Shown: in pieces, positions 1-6,224 of the stretch
Layout: each line of letters begins with the position of its first letter
How positions within the stretch are numbered: the stretch's first letter is position 1
Source of the DNA: DASSKF01 sp035690725
GTDB lineage: Bacteria; Actinomycetota; Actinomycetes; Actinomycetales; Dermatophilaceae
NCBI GenBank assembly: GCA_035690725.1
Contig: DASSKF010000163.1
Location: 1-8,701 of the forward strand
Direction: 5' to 3'
Length of the DNA: 8,701 nucleotides
Program-made: the position numbers and the translations under genes
Notes under the pieces: model-generated
The model's database searches: none
Seen by the model: the letters and a program-made list of their open reading frames with translations, nothing else
What the model was told of the DNA's origin: nothing

Positions 1-228
1 CGGGGCACCCCGCAGGGCGACTGGGTGTCGATGGCCGTGTGCTCCGACGGCTCCTACGGCGTGCCGGAGGGGCTCATCTCCTCCTTCCCCGTGACCACCT
101 CCGGGGGCGAGTGGCAGATCGTGCAGGGCCTGGAGATCGACGACTTCTCCCGCAGCCGCATCGACGCCTCCGTGGCCGAGCTCGAGGGCGAGCGGGACGC
201 GGTCCGCAACCTGGGTCTGGTCTCCTAG
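1..228 (+). CDS. mdh: Malate dehydrogenase, C-terminal 75 residues (5' truncated by window)
   Basis: The frame is open from base 1 and ends in TAG at 226-228. It encodes the last 75 residues of an NAD-dependent malate dehydrogenase, the cytosolic TCA-cycle enzyme that oxidises malate to oxaloacetate. The recognisable stretch is GDWVSMAVCSDGSYGVPEGL followed by ISSFPVTT and IVQGLEIDDFSRSRIDASVAEL, the typical C-terminal half of the actinobacterial MDH catalytic domain. The GTG/ATG codons near base 25-33 are internal, since the homologous sequence continues upstream of them. The gene converges on the DUF3017 gene with only 8 nt between stop codons, and no terminator hairpin is visible there. 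Mdh next to folD/DUF3017 is a conserved actinobacterial arrangement. The catalytic His/Asp/Arg residues lie outside the window. Confidence 0.95.
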   Translation, partial: RGTPQGDWVSMAVCSDGSYGVPEGLISSFPVTTSGGEWQIVQGLEIDDFSRSRIDASVAELEGERDAVRNLGLVS

Positions 229-236
229 CCCGGCGC

Positions 237-530
237 TCAGCGCGGTCCCAGGTCCACCGTGGTCACCACCACGGCCAGGGCGATGGCCACCCCCCACAGC
301 GCGACGACGTCGTAGCCCCGCGACCGGACGACCAGCGCACCGACCACCGAGCGTGGCAGCACGAGGCGCAGCACCCCGGCGAGGGCGAAGGCCGCCGCCA
401 TGACGTAGCCCCCCAGCCGCAGGCCGCCGGCGCCGACGACCACGAGCCCGGTGACGATGCCGGCGCCCAGAACCCACCAGAGGCCGAGGGGGGACGGACG
501 CGGGCCGGTCATCCGGGGCCCGGCCGGCAC
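237..530 (-). CDS. DUF3017 domain small membrane protein
   Basis: This is a 97-residue hydrophobic protein with three predicted membrane segments at about residues 16-34, 38-58 and 74-91. The conserved core around residues 38-75 (RLGGY, then RLVLPRSVVGALVVRSR and YDV) fits the actinobacterial DUF3017 family, which is normally found beside folD. Its function is unknown, and I infer only that it is an inner-membrane protein. The GTG at 528-530 directly follows the folD TGA (TGAGTG, no gap), which suggests translational coupling. An in-frame ATG at 510-512 would give 91 residues, removing only a short charged N-terminus. Neither start has a clear Shine-Dalgarno sequence, so the start is uncertain. 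It is the last gene of the minus-strand operon and faces mdh. Confidence 0.85.
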   Translation of the reverse strand: MPAGPRMTGPRPSPLGLWWVLGAGIVTGLVVVGAGGLRLGGYVMAAAFALAGVLRLVLPRSVVGALVVRSRGYDVVALWGVAIALAVVVTTVDLGPR

Positions 531-1394
531 TCAGGCGGCACGGCGCTCGGCGGCGGTGACGACGTTGCTGAGCAGCATGGCCCGGGTCATCGGGCCCACC
601 CCGCCGGGGTTCGGGGACACCCACCCGGCGACCTCGGCCACGTCGGGCGCGACGTCGCCGACCATCTTCGACTTGCCGGTGGACTCGTCGACCGTCCGGC
701 TGACGCCGACGTCCAGCACCGCAGCGCCCGGTCGCACCATGTCGGCCGTCACGATGCCCGGCTTTCCGGCGGCCGCGACGACGATGTCGGCCTGGCGGAC
801 GTGCGCGGCCAGGTCGCGGGTGCCGGTGTGGCAGAGGGTGACCGTGGCGTTCTCGCTGCGCCGGGTGAGCAGCAGACCCAGCGGCCGGCCGACCGTGAGG
901 CCGCGCCCGATCACGGTGACGTCGGCACCCGCGATCGGGACGTCATACCGGCGGAGCAGCTCGATGACGCCCACCGGCGTGCAGGGCAGCGGCGCCTGCT
1001 CGCCCAGCACGAGGCAGCCGAGGTTGAACGGGTGCAGCCCGTCGACGTCCTTGGCCGGGTCGACGCGGGAGAGGATGGCGAACTCGTCCAGCCCGGTGGG
1101 CTGCTGGACCAGGAAGCCGGTGCAGGCCGGGTCGGCGTTGAGCTCGTCGACGACGGCCTCGACCTCGGCCTGGCTGGTGCCGGCCGGCAGGTCGCGGCGG
1201 ATGCTCTCGATTCCGACCTCGGCACAGTCCCGGTGCTTGGCACCGACGTACCACCGGCTGCCCGGGTCGTCGCCCACGAGCACCGTGCCCAGCCCCGGCA
1301 CGATCCCCCGGTCGCGGAGGGCGGCGACGCGCGCCGTGAGCTCCTCCTTGATCGTCGCGAGGGTGGCCTTGCCGTCCAGGAGCGTTGCCGTCAC
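531..1394 (-). CDS. folD: Bifunctional methylene-THF dehydrogenase / methenyl-THF cyclohydrolase
   Basis: FolD interconverts 5,10-methylene-THF and 10-formyl-THF with NADP, supplying the formyl donor used by PurN and PurH encoded just upstream. The 287-residue length is normal. Visible landmarks are LLDGKA near residues 5-10, TVLVGDDPGS with catalytic Tyr49 and Lys53 (WYVGAK), Gln97, KDVDGLHP with Asp118, PCTP at 137-140, the Rossmann loop GRGLTVGRP at 163-171 and GGVGPMT at 264-270. The GTG start at 1392-1394 is preferred because GGGAGG lies 9 nt upstream and the N-terminus then aligns with the usual FolD length. An ATG at 1401-1403, which overlaps the transporter stop as ATGA, adds three residues but has the ribosome site touching it. 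The segment after Gln97 reads QPTGLDEF where most family members have LPLP, which is unusual. Confidence 0.95.
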   Translation of the reverse strand: MTATLLDGKATLATIKEELTARVAALRDRGIVPGLGTVLVGDDPGSRWYVGAKHRDCAEVGIESIRRDLPAGTSQAEVEAVVDELNADPACTGFLVQQPTGLDEFAILSRVDPAKDVDGLHPFNLGCLVLGEQAPLPCTPVGVIELLRRYDVPIAGADVTVIGRGLTVGRPLGLLLTRRSENATVTLCHTGTRDLAAHVRQADIVVAAAGKPGIVTADMVRPGAAVLDVGVSRTVDESTGKSKMVGDVAPDVAEVAGWVSPNPGGVGPMTRAMLLSNVVTAAERRAA

Positions 1395-1399
1395 GCCGG

Positions 1400-2416
1400 T
1401 CATCCTCCCATGTGCCCGTGCTCGGGGCGGGGGGTCGCTGGGCGTCGGCGTTGCGCCGACCAGGTGGCGGCATACGCGGCCACGAGCGTGATCAGCACCC
1501 CGACGAGCACCCGGGGGCCGATCGGCTCCGTGCCCGCCGGGGCCGCGAGGTCCAGCGCCACCGCGGTGCCCAACTGCCCGGTGAGCATGACGAGGGTGTA
1601 GATGAGCATCCCGAGGTACTGCACCACCACGGCCGAGATGACGATGAACGGGACCCCGAGCAGCCCGCCCAGCCAGGCCCACCACGGCGCGGAGACGTGC
1701 ACCGGGGCGTGCAGGGCGGAGGTCACCAGCCGGACGAGCGCGACGACGAGGAGGAGGCACAGCCCGGTGGCGAAGTTGAGCCAACCGGTGGCGACGCTGC
1801 TGCCGCTGGTCGCGTTGACCTGACCGTTCGTGGCCTGCTGCACGGTGGTGCAGGCGCCGACCACCAGCGCGAGGACCGCCGGGAGGATGACCGAGTGGCC
1901 CGGGCCGCCCTCCTGGCCGCTGACGGCCACCGCCACACCGACCACGGCCACCGCCGCGGCCAGCAACCGGCCGACCGTCACGGGGCGGTGACCGGCCGGG
2001 GACAGCCCAAACCGGTCCACCACCAGGGAGTTGCCGGTCTGTCCCCCGACCACCGCGATGGTGAACACCGCCACGCCGGCCAGCGGCACGGCATACGTCT
2101 GGGCGGCGACGTAGGCACCGCCGGCGAGCCCGCCCAGGCACTGCCACCACCGCAGCTCACCGCGCCGCACGGCACGGGGGAGCCCGAGCAGGGCCCGGCG
2201 CGCGCCGGGCACGGCGAAGAGCATCGCGGTGAGCAGGACCAGCCCCGAGCTGAAGCTCCACACGGCCGCGTCCGTCGGCGCGTCCCAGCTGGCGCTGAGC
2301 ACGCCGTTGAACTGGGACTGGACCGACAGCAGCGCCCCACCGACCAGCGTGGCCAGGGCAGCGAAGGTGACGGCACGCCCGTGCTCGCCCGGGGAACCGG
2401 GGGTGGGCAGCGGCAC
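1400..2416 (-). CDS. DMT-superfamily transporter, YdcZ/DUF606 type, two-repeat form
   Basis: The product is a 338-residue polytopic membrane protein with about ten hydrophobic segments. It is an internal duplication of the roughly 150-residue DUF606 (DMT_YdcZ) unit, at about residues 15-168 and 176-320. The repeats are visible as QSQFNGVLS (33-41) against QQATNGQVN (193-201), and GGQTGNS (124-130) against TGQLGTA (279-285). Members belong to the drug/metabolite transporter superfamily, and the substrate of this one cannot be told from sequence. The only usable start is GTG at 2414-2416, 2 nt after the purH stop, without a clear Shine-Dalgarno sequence, so it probably depends on coupling to purH translation. 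Its stop lies 5 nt before the preferred folD start. The position between purH and folD hints at a link with purine or one-carbon metabolism, but that is inference. The C-terminal tail is basic and probably cytoplasmic. Confidence 0.85.
   Translation of the reverse strand: MPLPTPGSPGEHGRAVTFAALATLVGGALLSVQSQFNGVLSASWDAPTDAAVWSFSSGLVLLTAMLFAVPGARRALLGLPRAVRRGELRWWQCLGGLAGGAYVAAQTYAVPLAGVAVFTIAVVGGQTGNSLVVDRFGLSPAGHRPVTVGRLLAAAVAVVGVAVAVSGQEGGPGHSVILPAVLALVVGACTTVQQATNGQVNATSGSSVATGWLNFATGLCLLLVVALVRLVTSALHAPVHVSAPWWAWLGGLLGVPFIVISAVVVQYLGMLIYTLVMLTGQLGTAVALDLAAPAGTEPIGPRVLVGVLITLVAAYAATWSAQRRRPATPRPEHGHMGG
1404..1409 (-). promoter_or_regulatory. Ribosome binding site deciding the folD start
   Basis: On the minus strand this reads GGGAGG. 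It directly touches the ATG at 1401-1403 but stands 9 nt from the in-frame GTG at 1392-1394. The spacing therefore favours the GTG as the folD initiation codon. The site lies inside the last codons of the upstream transporter gene. Confidence 0.6.
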
Positions 2417-2418
2417 GG

Positions 2419-4050
2419 TCAGTGGAAGAAGTGGCGGGTGCCGGTGACGTACATGGTCAGCCCGGCGGTCTGCGCGGCGTCGACGACGAGCTGGTCGCGC
2501 ATCGACCCGCCGGGCGCGACGACGGCCCGCACCCCGGCGTCGATGAGCACCTGCAGCCCGTCCGGGAACGGGAAGAACGCGTCGGAGGCGGCGACCGAGC
2601 CGCGGGCCCGCTCCTCGCCGGCGCGGGTGACCGCGAGGTGGCAGGAGTCGACCCGGTTGACCTGCCCCATGCCGACGCCGACCGAGGCACCGTCGTGGGC
2701 GAGCAGGATCGCGTTGGACTTCACCGCCCGCACGGCGCGCCAGGCGAACTGCAGGTCGGCCAACGTCGCCTCGTCGGCCGGGTCGCCCGAGACGAGGCGC
2801 CAGTTCGCGGCGTCGTCGCCGCCGGTGACCGTCCCGTCCTGGTCACGCACCACCGCGTCGACCCGGTCGCCCTGCTGCATGAGCAGTCCCCCGGAGATCG
2901 CCTTGGTCTCGAGGCCCGGGTGGCGGGGAGCGGCCTTGACCAGCCGGATGTTCTTCTTGCCCTGCAGGATCCGCAGCGCCTCCGGCTCGAAGTCCGGCGC
3001 CACGACGACCTCGGTGAAGATGTCCTTGACGGTCTCGGCCATCTCGACCGTGACCGGCCGGTTGGTGGCGATGACCCCGCCGAACGCCGAGGTCGGGTCG
3101 CACGCGTGCGCCTTGGCGTGAACGGACGCGACGCTGTCACCCTGCTTGCCCACCGCGACTCCGCACGGGTTCGCGTGCTTGATCACGGCAACCGTCGGCT
3201 GGTCGCCGTGGTCGTGGGCGGCCCGGTGCGCCGCATCGGCGTCGGTGTAGTTGTTGAACGACATCTCCTTGCCGTGCAGCAGCTCGGCCTGCGCCAGGCC
3301 CGGACCGTCCGGCAGGAACCCGTCCTCGTAGAGCGCCGCACTCTGGTGCGGATTCTCGCCGTAGCGCAGGCTGCGCACCCTGGTCCACGTCGCCCCGGCC
3401 CAGGCCGGGTAGCCCTCTCCTTCGCTGGTGTCCACGAGGACGTTGCCCATCCAGCTGGCGACGTGGACGTCATACGTCGCGGTGTGCACGAAGGCGTCGG
3501 CCGCCAGCCGCTGCCGCTGGGCGAGGGTGAAGCCGCCCTCGCGCACCGCCTCCAGCACCGAGGGGTATGCCGTGGGGCTGGTGACGATCGCGACGCTCGC
3601 GTGGTTCTTTGCGGCCGCCCGCACCATCGAGGGCCCGCCGATGTCGATCTGCTCCACACACTCGTCCTGGGTCACACCGGAGGCGACGGTGTCGGCGAAC
3701 GGATAGAGGTTCGACACGACGAGGTCGAACGGCTCGACGCCGAGCTCCTCGAGCTGCCGGACGTGCTCGGGGTTGCGGGTGTCGGCGAGGATGCCGGCGT
3801 GCACCCTCGGGTGCAGGGTCTTGACCCGGCCGTCGAGGCACTCCGGGAAGCCGGTGACCTCCTCGACCGGGGTGACGGGGACGCCGGCGTCGGCAATGCG
3901 CTGGGCGGTGCTGCCGGTGGACACGATCGCGACGCCGGCCTCGTGCAGGCCGCGGGCGAGGTCGGCCAGCCCGGTCTTGTCGTAGACGGAGACGAGGGCG
4001 CGGCGCACGGGGCGACGCTCTTCGGTGGTTGCGGAGGTGGTTGCGGACAC
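2419..4050 (-). CDS. purH: Bifunctional AICAR transformylase / IMP cyclohydrolase
   Basis: PurH carries out the last two steps of IMP synthesis: formyl transfer from 10-formyl-THF to AICAR, then ring closure. The protein is full length at 543 residues. The N-terminal IMP cyclohydrolase (MGS-like) domain covers about residues 14-150, with SVYDKTG, STGSTA, GFPECLDGRVKTLHPRVH and NLYPF followed by IDIGGPSMVRAAAKNH. The transformylase domain follows, with RYGENPHQSA (229-238), the catalytic Lys291-His292 pair in KHANPCG, SAFGG, AVKSNAILLA, SDAFFPFPDG and the terminal GTRHFFH. The GTG start at 4048-4050 has GAGGAG 5 nt upstream and lies 2 nt after the purN stop. Residues 2-9 come from a perfect 12-bp tandem duplication (SATTSATT) that lies outside the conserved fold. 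The gene is followed by the DMT transporter 2 nt downstream. Confidence 0.98.
   Translation of the reverse strand: MSATTSATTEERRPVRRALVSVYDKTGLADLARGLHEAGVAIVSTGSTAQRIADAGVPVTPVEEVTGFPECLDGRVKTLHPRVHAGILADTRNPEHVRQLEELGVEPFDLVVSNLYPFADTVASGVTQDECVEQIDIGGPSMVRAAAKNHASVAIVTSPTAYPSVLEAVREGGFTLAQRQRLAADAFVHTATYDVHVASWMGNVLVDTSEGEGYPAWAGATWTRVRSLRYGENPHQSAALYEDGFLPDGPGLAQAELLHGKEMSFNNYTDADAAHRAAHDHGDQPTVAVIKHANPCGVAVGKQGDSVASVHAKAHACDPTSAFGGVIATNRPVTVEMAETVKDIFTEVVVAPDFEPEALRILQGKKNIRLVKAAPRHPGLETKAISGGLLMQQGDRVDAVVRDQDGTVTGGDDAANWRLVSGDPADEATLADLQFAWRAVRAVKSNAILLAHDGASVGVGMGQVNRVDSCHLAVTRAGEERARGSVAASDAFFPFPDGLQVLIDAGVRAVVAPGGSMRDQLVVDAAQTAGLTMYVTGTRHFFH
4024..4047 (-). repeat. 12-bp tandem duplication at the purH 5' end
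   Basis: Two perfect adjacent copies of a 12-bp unit (TCCGCAACCACC on the minus strand) occupy 4024-4035 and 4036-4047, directly after the purH start codon. They encode Ser-Ala-Thr-Thr twice. The length is a multiple of three, so gain or loss of a unit keeps the frame. It looks like recent slippage in a non-conserved N-terminal extension. Confidence 0.9.
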
Positions 4051-4052
4051 GG

Positions 4053-4781
4053 CTACTCCTCGGGCAGCGGTGGATCGGTGGAAGCACCCAGGCGTTCGAT
4101 GCCTCCGACGTCACTCCCTGGTGGTGGCCCACCTGCGCCAGTCGTGTGCGGCCACCCTATCGGCCGGTGGTGGGGCACCCCGAGACGCACCCGGCGCCCC
4201 TCCACGCTGAACCCGTCGCGGACCATCCGGCCCACGGCGTCGACCAGCACCTCGCGCTCGGCGTCCTTGATCCGCTCGTGCAGAGTCTGCTCGGTGTCGT
4301 CGTCGCGCACCTCGACCGCCCGCTGCGCGACGATCGGCCCGGTGTCCACGCCGGCGTCGACCACGAAGAGGGTGCACCCGGTGACGCGGACGCCGTGCGC
4401 GAGCGCGTCCCGCACGCCGTGCATGCCGGGGAACGACGGCGACAGGGCGGGGTGGGTGTTGACCGTCTGCCCGCCGAACCGGGCGAGGAACGCCTCCCCC
4501 GTCAGCTTCATGAAGCCGGCCAGCACCACCAGCGAGGGGTCGTGTGCCGCCACGCGCGCTGCCAGCGCCTCGTCCCAGTCCGCCCGGCTCGGGAAGTCCG
4601 TGACCCGCAGCACGAAGGTCGGGATGCCGGCCCGCTCGGCCCGGGCCAGTCCCTCGATGCCGTCCCGGTCGGCGCCGACGGCGGCGATGCGCACGCCGTA
4701 GGCGGGGTCGTCACAGGCGTCGATGAGCGCCTGCAGGGTGGTGCCGCTGCCCGAGACGAGGACGACGATCGAGGCGGTCAC
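4053..4781 (-). CDS. purN: Phosphoribosylglycinamide formyltransferase, with an extra C-terminal tail
   Basis: PurN transfers a formyl group from 10-formyl-THF to GAR in step 3 of purine synthesis, in the cytosol. The sequence shows the nucleotide loop VLVSGSGTTLQALID (about 7-21), GFMKLTGEAF (89-98), the catalytic Asn108 and His110 in NTHPALSPSFPGMHG, and Asp146 in VDTGPIVAQ. All three catalytic residues are present. The protein is 242 residues, whereas the family is usually about 190-215. The normal fold appears to end near residue 200 (VEGRRVRLG), and about 40 residues rich in Gly, Pro and His follow. That tail includes a rare ATA isoleucine codon and looks like translated leader sequence. 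The start is GTG at 4779-4781, 35 nt after the DUF6350 stop, with no clear Shine-Dalgarno sequence. An earlier start is not available nearby. PurH follows after 2 nt. Confidence 0.95.
   Translation of the reverse strand: MTASIVVLVSGSGTTLQALIDACDDPAYGVRIAAVGADRDGIEGLARAERAGIPTFVLRVTDFPSRADWDEALAARVAAHDPSLVVLAGFMKLTGEAFLARFGGQTVNTHPALSPSFPGMHGVRDALAHGVRVTGCTLFVVDAGVDTGPIVAQRAVEVRDDDTEQTLHERIKDAEREVLVDAVGRMVRDGFSVEGRRVRLGVPHHRPIGWPHTTGAGGPPPGSDVGGIERLGASTDPPLPEE
4056..4061 (-). promoter_or_regulatory. purH ribosome binding site within the purN end
   Basis: GAGGAG on the minus strand is separated from the purH GTG by 5 nt. The same bases are the last two Glu codons of purN before its TAG, so the purN terminus and purH initiation are physically coupled. 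Confidence 0.75.
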
Positions 4782-4816
4782 GGGCAGCGACGATAGCGGT
4801 CGCGCACTCCGGTTCG

Positions 4817-6049
4817 TCAGCGGCGGAGGCGCCAGTGGTGGACGACGAGCAGGACGAGCGCGCCGACGAGGAGCTCGCCGAGCAGGAACGGCCACAGCAG
4901 CAGCGCGGTCGTCCCGACGTGGGCCAGGTGGGCGGTCCCGAGTGCGCCGCCGGAGAGCCAGCCGAGGACGGCGAACGCCGTGGCGGCGAGCAGGCAGGCG
5001 AGGGTCGCCGTGCGGGCGTGGTCCTGCCACGCCGCGAGCCGGGTGGTGCCGCGGACCACCTGTCGCGCGAGGACGGCACCGGCGGCCGCCGGCAGGAGCA
5101 CGGACAGCCGCAGCCACCCGGGCAGCGGTCCGGGCTCGGGCAGCGCACCGAGCACGGGCACCAGCGGCAGCACACCGTCGTGGACGGACGTCCAGGAGAT
5201 GGTGAGGTCCCCGACCGCCACACCCGCGCCGGTGCACCAGGACAGCGCCCACACCGCCGCGTTGGGCAGGGCGGCGAGCTGCAGCAGCACGAGCACCGTG
5301 CCGCCGACCACGCCGGGCTCGAGGGCCTGTTGCAGGTGTGCCACCCGGTCGAGGTGGACCAGCACCGCCAGCACCGCGACCAGCGACCCCGCGGCCCCGA
5401 GTGCAGCCGTCCCCCACAGCGCCGGCCGCACCGAACGGCGCACCCACCCGGGCAGGTCGAGCCGTTCCCCCGTCAGGTCGACCACCACGGAGGGCAGGAG
5501 CGCGGGGAGGTGGTGCCGTCCCCCGGCCAGCGCACCGACGACGGCCACCACGAGGGCGGCCAGGGGCGTCGACCACCACGACGGGGGCGCGGGCCCGAGC
5601 AGGCCGAGCGCCACGACGAGGACGGCACCGCCGACGTAGCCCCCGACATAGCTCCCGAGCGCGGCAGCGGCGCCGGCCCGGGCGCCGTCGGCCTCGCCGT
5701 CGACGACGACCGCGCTCTCCCGCCACACGGTGCGGGCCTGCCAGGCAGCGCTCCACAGCGGGAGCAGGACGAACAGGAGCGGCAGGAACCGCACGCTCAC
5801 CCCGTCGGCCCGGATGCCGGCGCCGTGCGCGAGCGCCCAGACGCTGGCCGCCATGCCGAGGACCGAGGGCCAGTCGGCGTCGGCCCGGGCGTCGGCCGCC
5901 CAGGCGACCACGACGGGGACGGCGAGGAAGGCCAGCGGCACGAGCGCGGCGAGCACCCCCCGCCCACCCGCGCGCAGGTACGGCGACCAGTCGGTCTCCG
6001 TGGCGGACGTGACGGCCGGGGTCCGGCGGGTGCGTTCGAGCAGGCTCAT
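4817..6049 (-). CDS. DUF6350 polytopic membrane protein
   Basis: The 410-residue, strongly hydrophobic protein has roughly nine to ten membrane segments, for example near 30-52, 63-80, 86-104, 128-151, 160-176, 208-232, 247-270, 313-330, 345-363 and 375-403. The segment LPNAAVWALSWCTGAGVAVG (261-280), followed by PVLGALPEPGP (298-308), is what I recognise as the hallmark of DUF6350, an actinobacterial family typically placed between sucD and purN. Its function is unknown. The preferred ATG is at 6047-6049 with a weak GGGGG upstream. The frame extends to 6127, but the extra residues look like translated upstream DNA and run into the inverted repeat at 6116-6163. It is the first gene of the minus-strand operon and is divergent from the sigma factor gene. 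Many residues around 110-150 are Ala/Gly, including a GSYVGGYVGG repeat. Confidence 0.8.
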   Translation of the reverse strand: MSLLERTRRTPAVTSATETDWSPYLRAGGRGVLAALVPLAFLAVPVVVAWAADARADADWPSVLGMAASVWALAHGAGIRADGVSVRFLPLLFVLLPLWSAAWQARTVWRESAVVVDGEADGARAGAAAALGSYVGGYVGGAVLVVALGLLGPAPPSWWSTPLAALVVAVVGALAGGRHHLPALLPSVVVDLTGERLDLPGWVRRSVRPALWGTAALGAAGSLVAVLAVLVHLDRVAHLQQALEPGVVGGTVLVLLQLAALPNAAVWALSWCTGAGVAVGDLTISWTSVHDGVLPLVPVLGALPEPGPLPGWLRLSVLLPAAAGAVLARQVVRGTTRLAAWQDHARTATLACLLAATAFAVLGWLSGGALGTAHLAHVGTTALLLWPFLLGELLVGALVLLVVHHWRLRR

Positions 6050-6115
6050 GACGCCCCCATCGTCATCGGTTCCGGCTCCTCGGCCCCGCAGGCCACGCCG
6101 AGCGGCCACGATTTG

Positions 6116-6163
6116 GTCACGGATCACAACCGGGTGGTGGGCCGGGGCGTGTGATGGGGTGAC
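6116..6163. repeat. Imperfect inverted repeat, possible operator
   Basis: GTCAC (6116-6120) plus ATCAC (6123-6127) are mirrored by GTGAT (6151-6155) plus GTGAC (6159-6163). Inner and outer arms pair perfectly, with a 2-nt against 3-nt internal mismatch and a 23-nt centre. It lies in the divergent gap, about 60 nt before the sigma start and 67 nt before the DUF6350 start. It may be a regulator binding site read from both promoters. The binding protein is unknown. Confidence 0.45.
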
Positions 6164-6210
6164 AGCGGCGACGTCGCAGGAGCCGCGCGATTGGACAGCG
6201 GGCGGCCACG

Positions 6211-6220
6211 GGAGGGGAGG
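6211..6220 (+). promoter_or_regulatory. Double Shine-Dalgarno before the sigma factor gene
   Basis: GGAGGGGAGG holds two GGAGG cores. The second is 4 nt from the ATG at 6225, and the first is 6 nt from the in-frame GTG at 6222. Either start is therefore possible, with a difference of one residue. Confidence 0.7.
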
Positions 6221-6224
6221 CGTG

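Larger units (their letters stand above)
6050..6224. other. Divergent intergenic region between DUF6350 and the sigma factor gene
   Basis: These 175 nt are the longest stretch without a gene. The region must hold promoters for the sigma cassette and probably for the DUF6350-purN-purH-folD operon. I see no convincing -10/-35 pair on either strand by eye. The notable element is the inverted repeat at 6116-6163. A TTGGAC at 6192-6197 resembles a -35 box but lies too close to the start codon to be followed by a -10 and leader. Confidence 0.6.

Noticed and set aside
39..4701. Long open frames on the plus strand opposite the folD, transporter, purH and purN genes (several hundred codons each)
   Set aside because: They are Arg/Pro/Gly/His-rich translations typical of the antisense frames of high-GC genes, match no family I know, and lie fully opposite well-identified enzymes.
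6050..6127. Extended N-terminus of DUF6350 starting at 6127
   Set aside because: The added residues are Arg/Gly-rich, lack family resemblance and would overlap the inverted repeat; the ATG at 6049 starts a typical membrane protein N-terminus.
6111..6135. TTTGGTCACGG-like sequence as part of an actinobacterial riboswitch (for example ydaO-type c-di-AMP)
   Set aside because: The remaining conserved blocks and stems of such a riboswitch are not visible in the 175-nt gap, and neither neighbour is a cell-wall hydrolase gene typical of that class.
6188..6200. TTGGACA as a -35 element for the sigma gene
   Set aside because: It is under 35 nt from the start codon, with no AT-containing -10 at the right distance.
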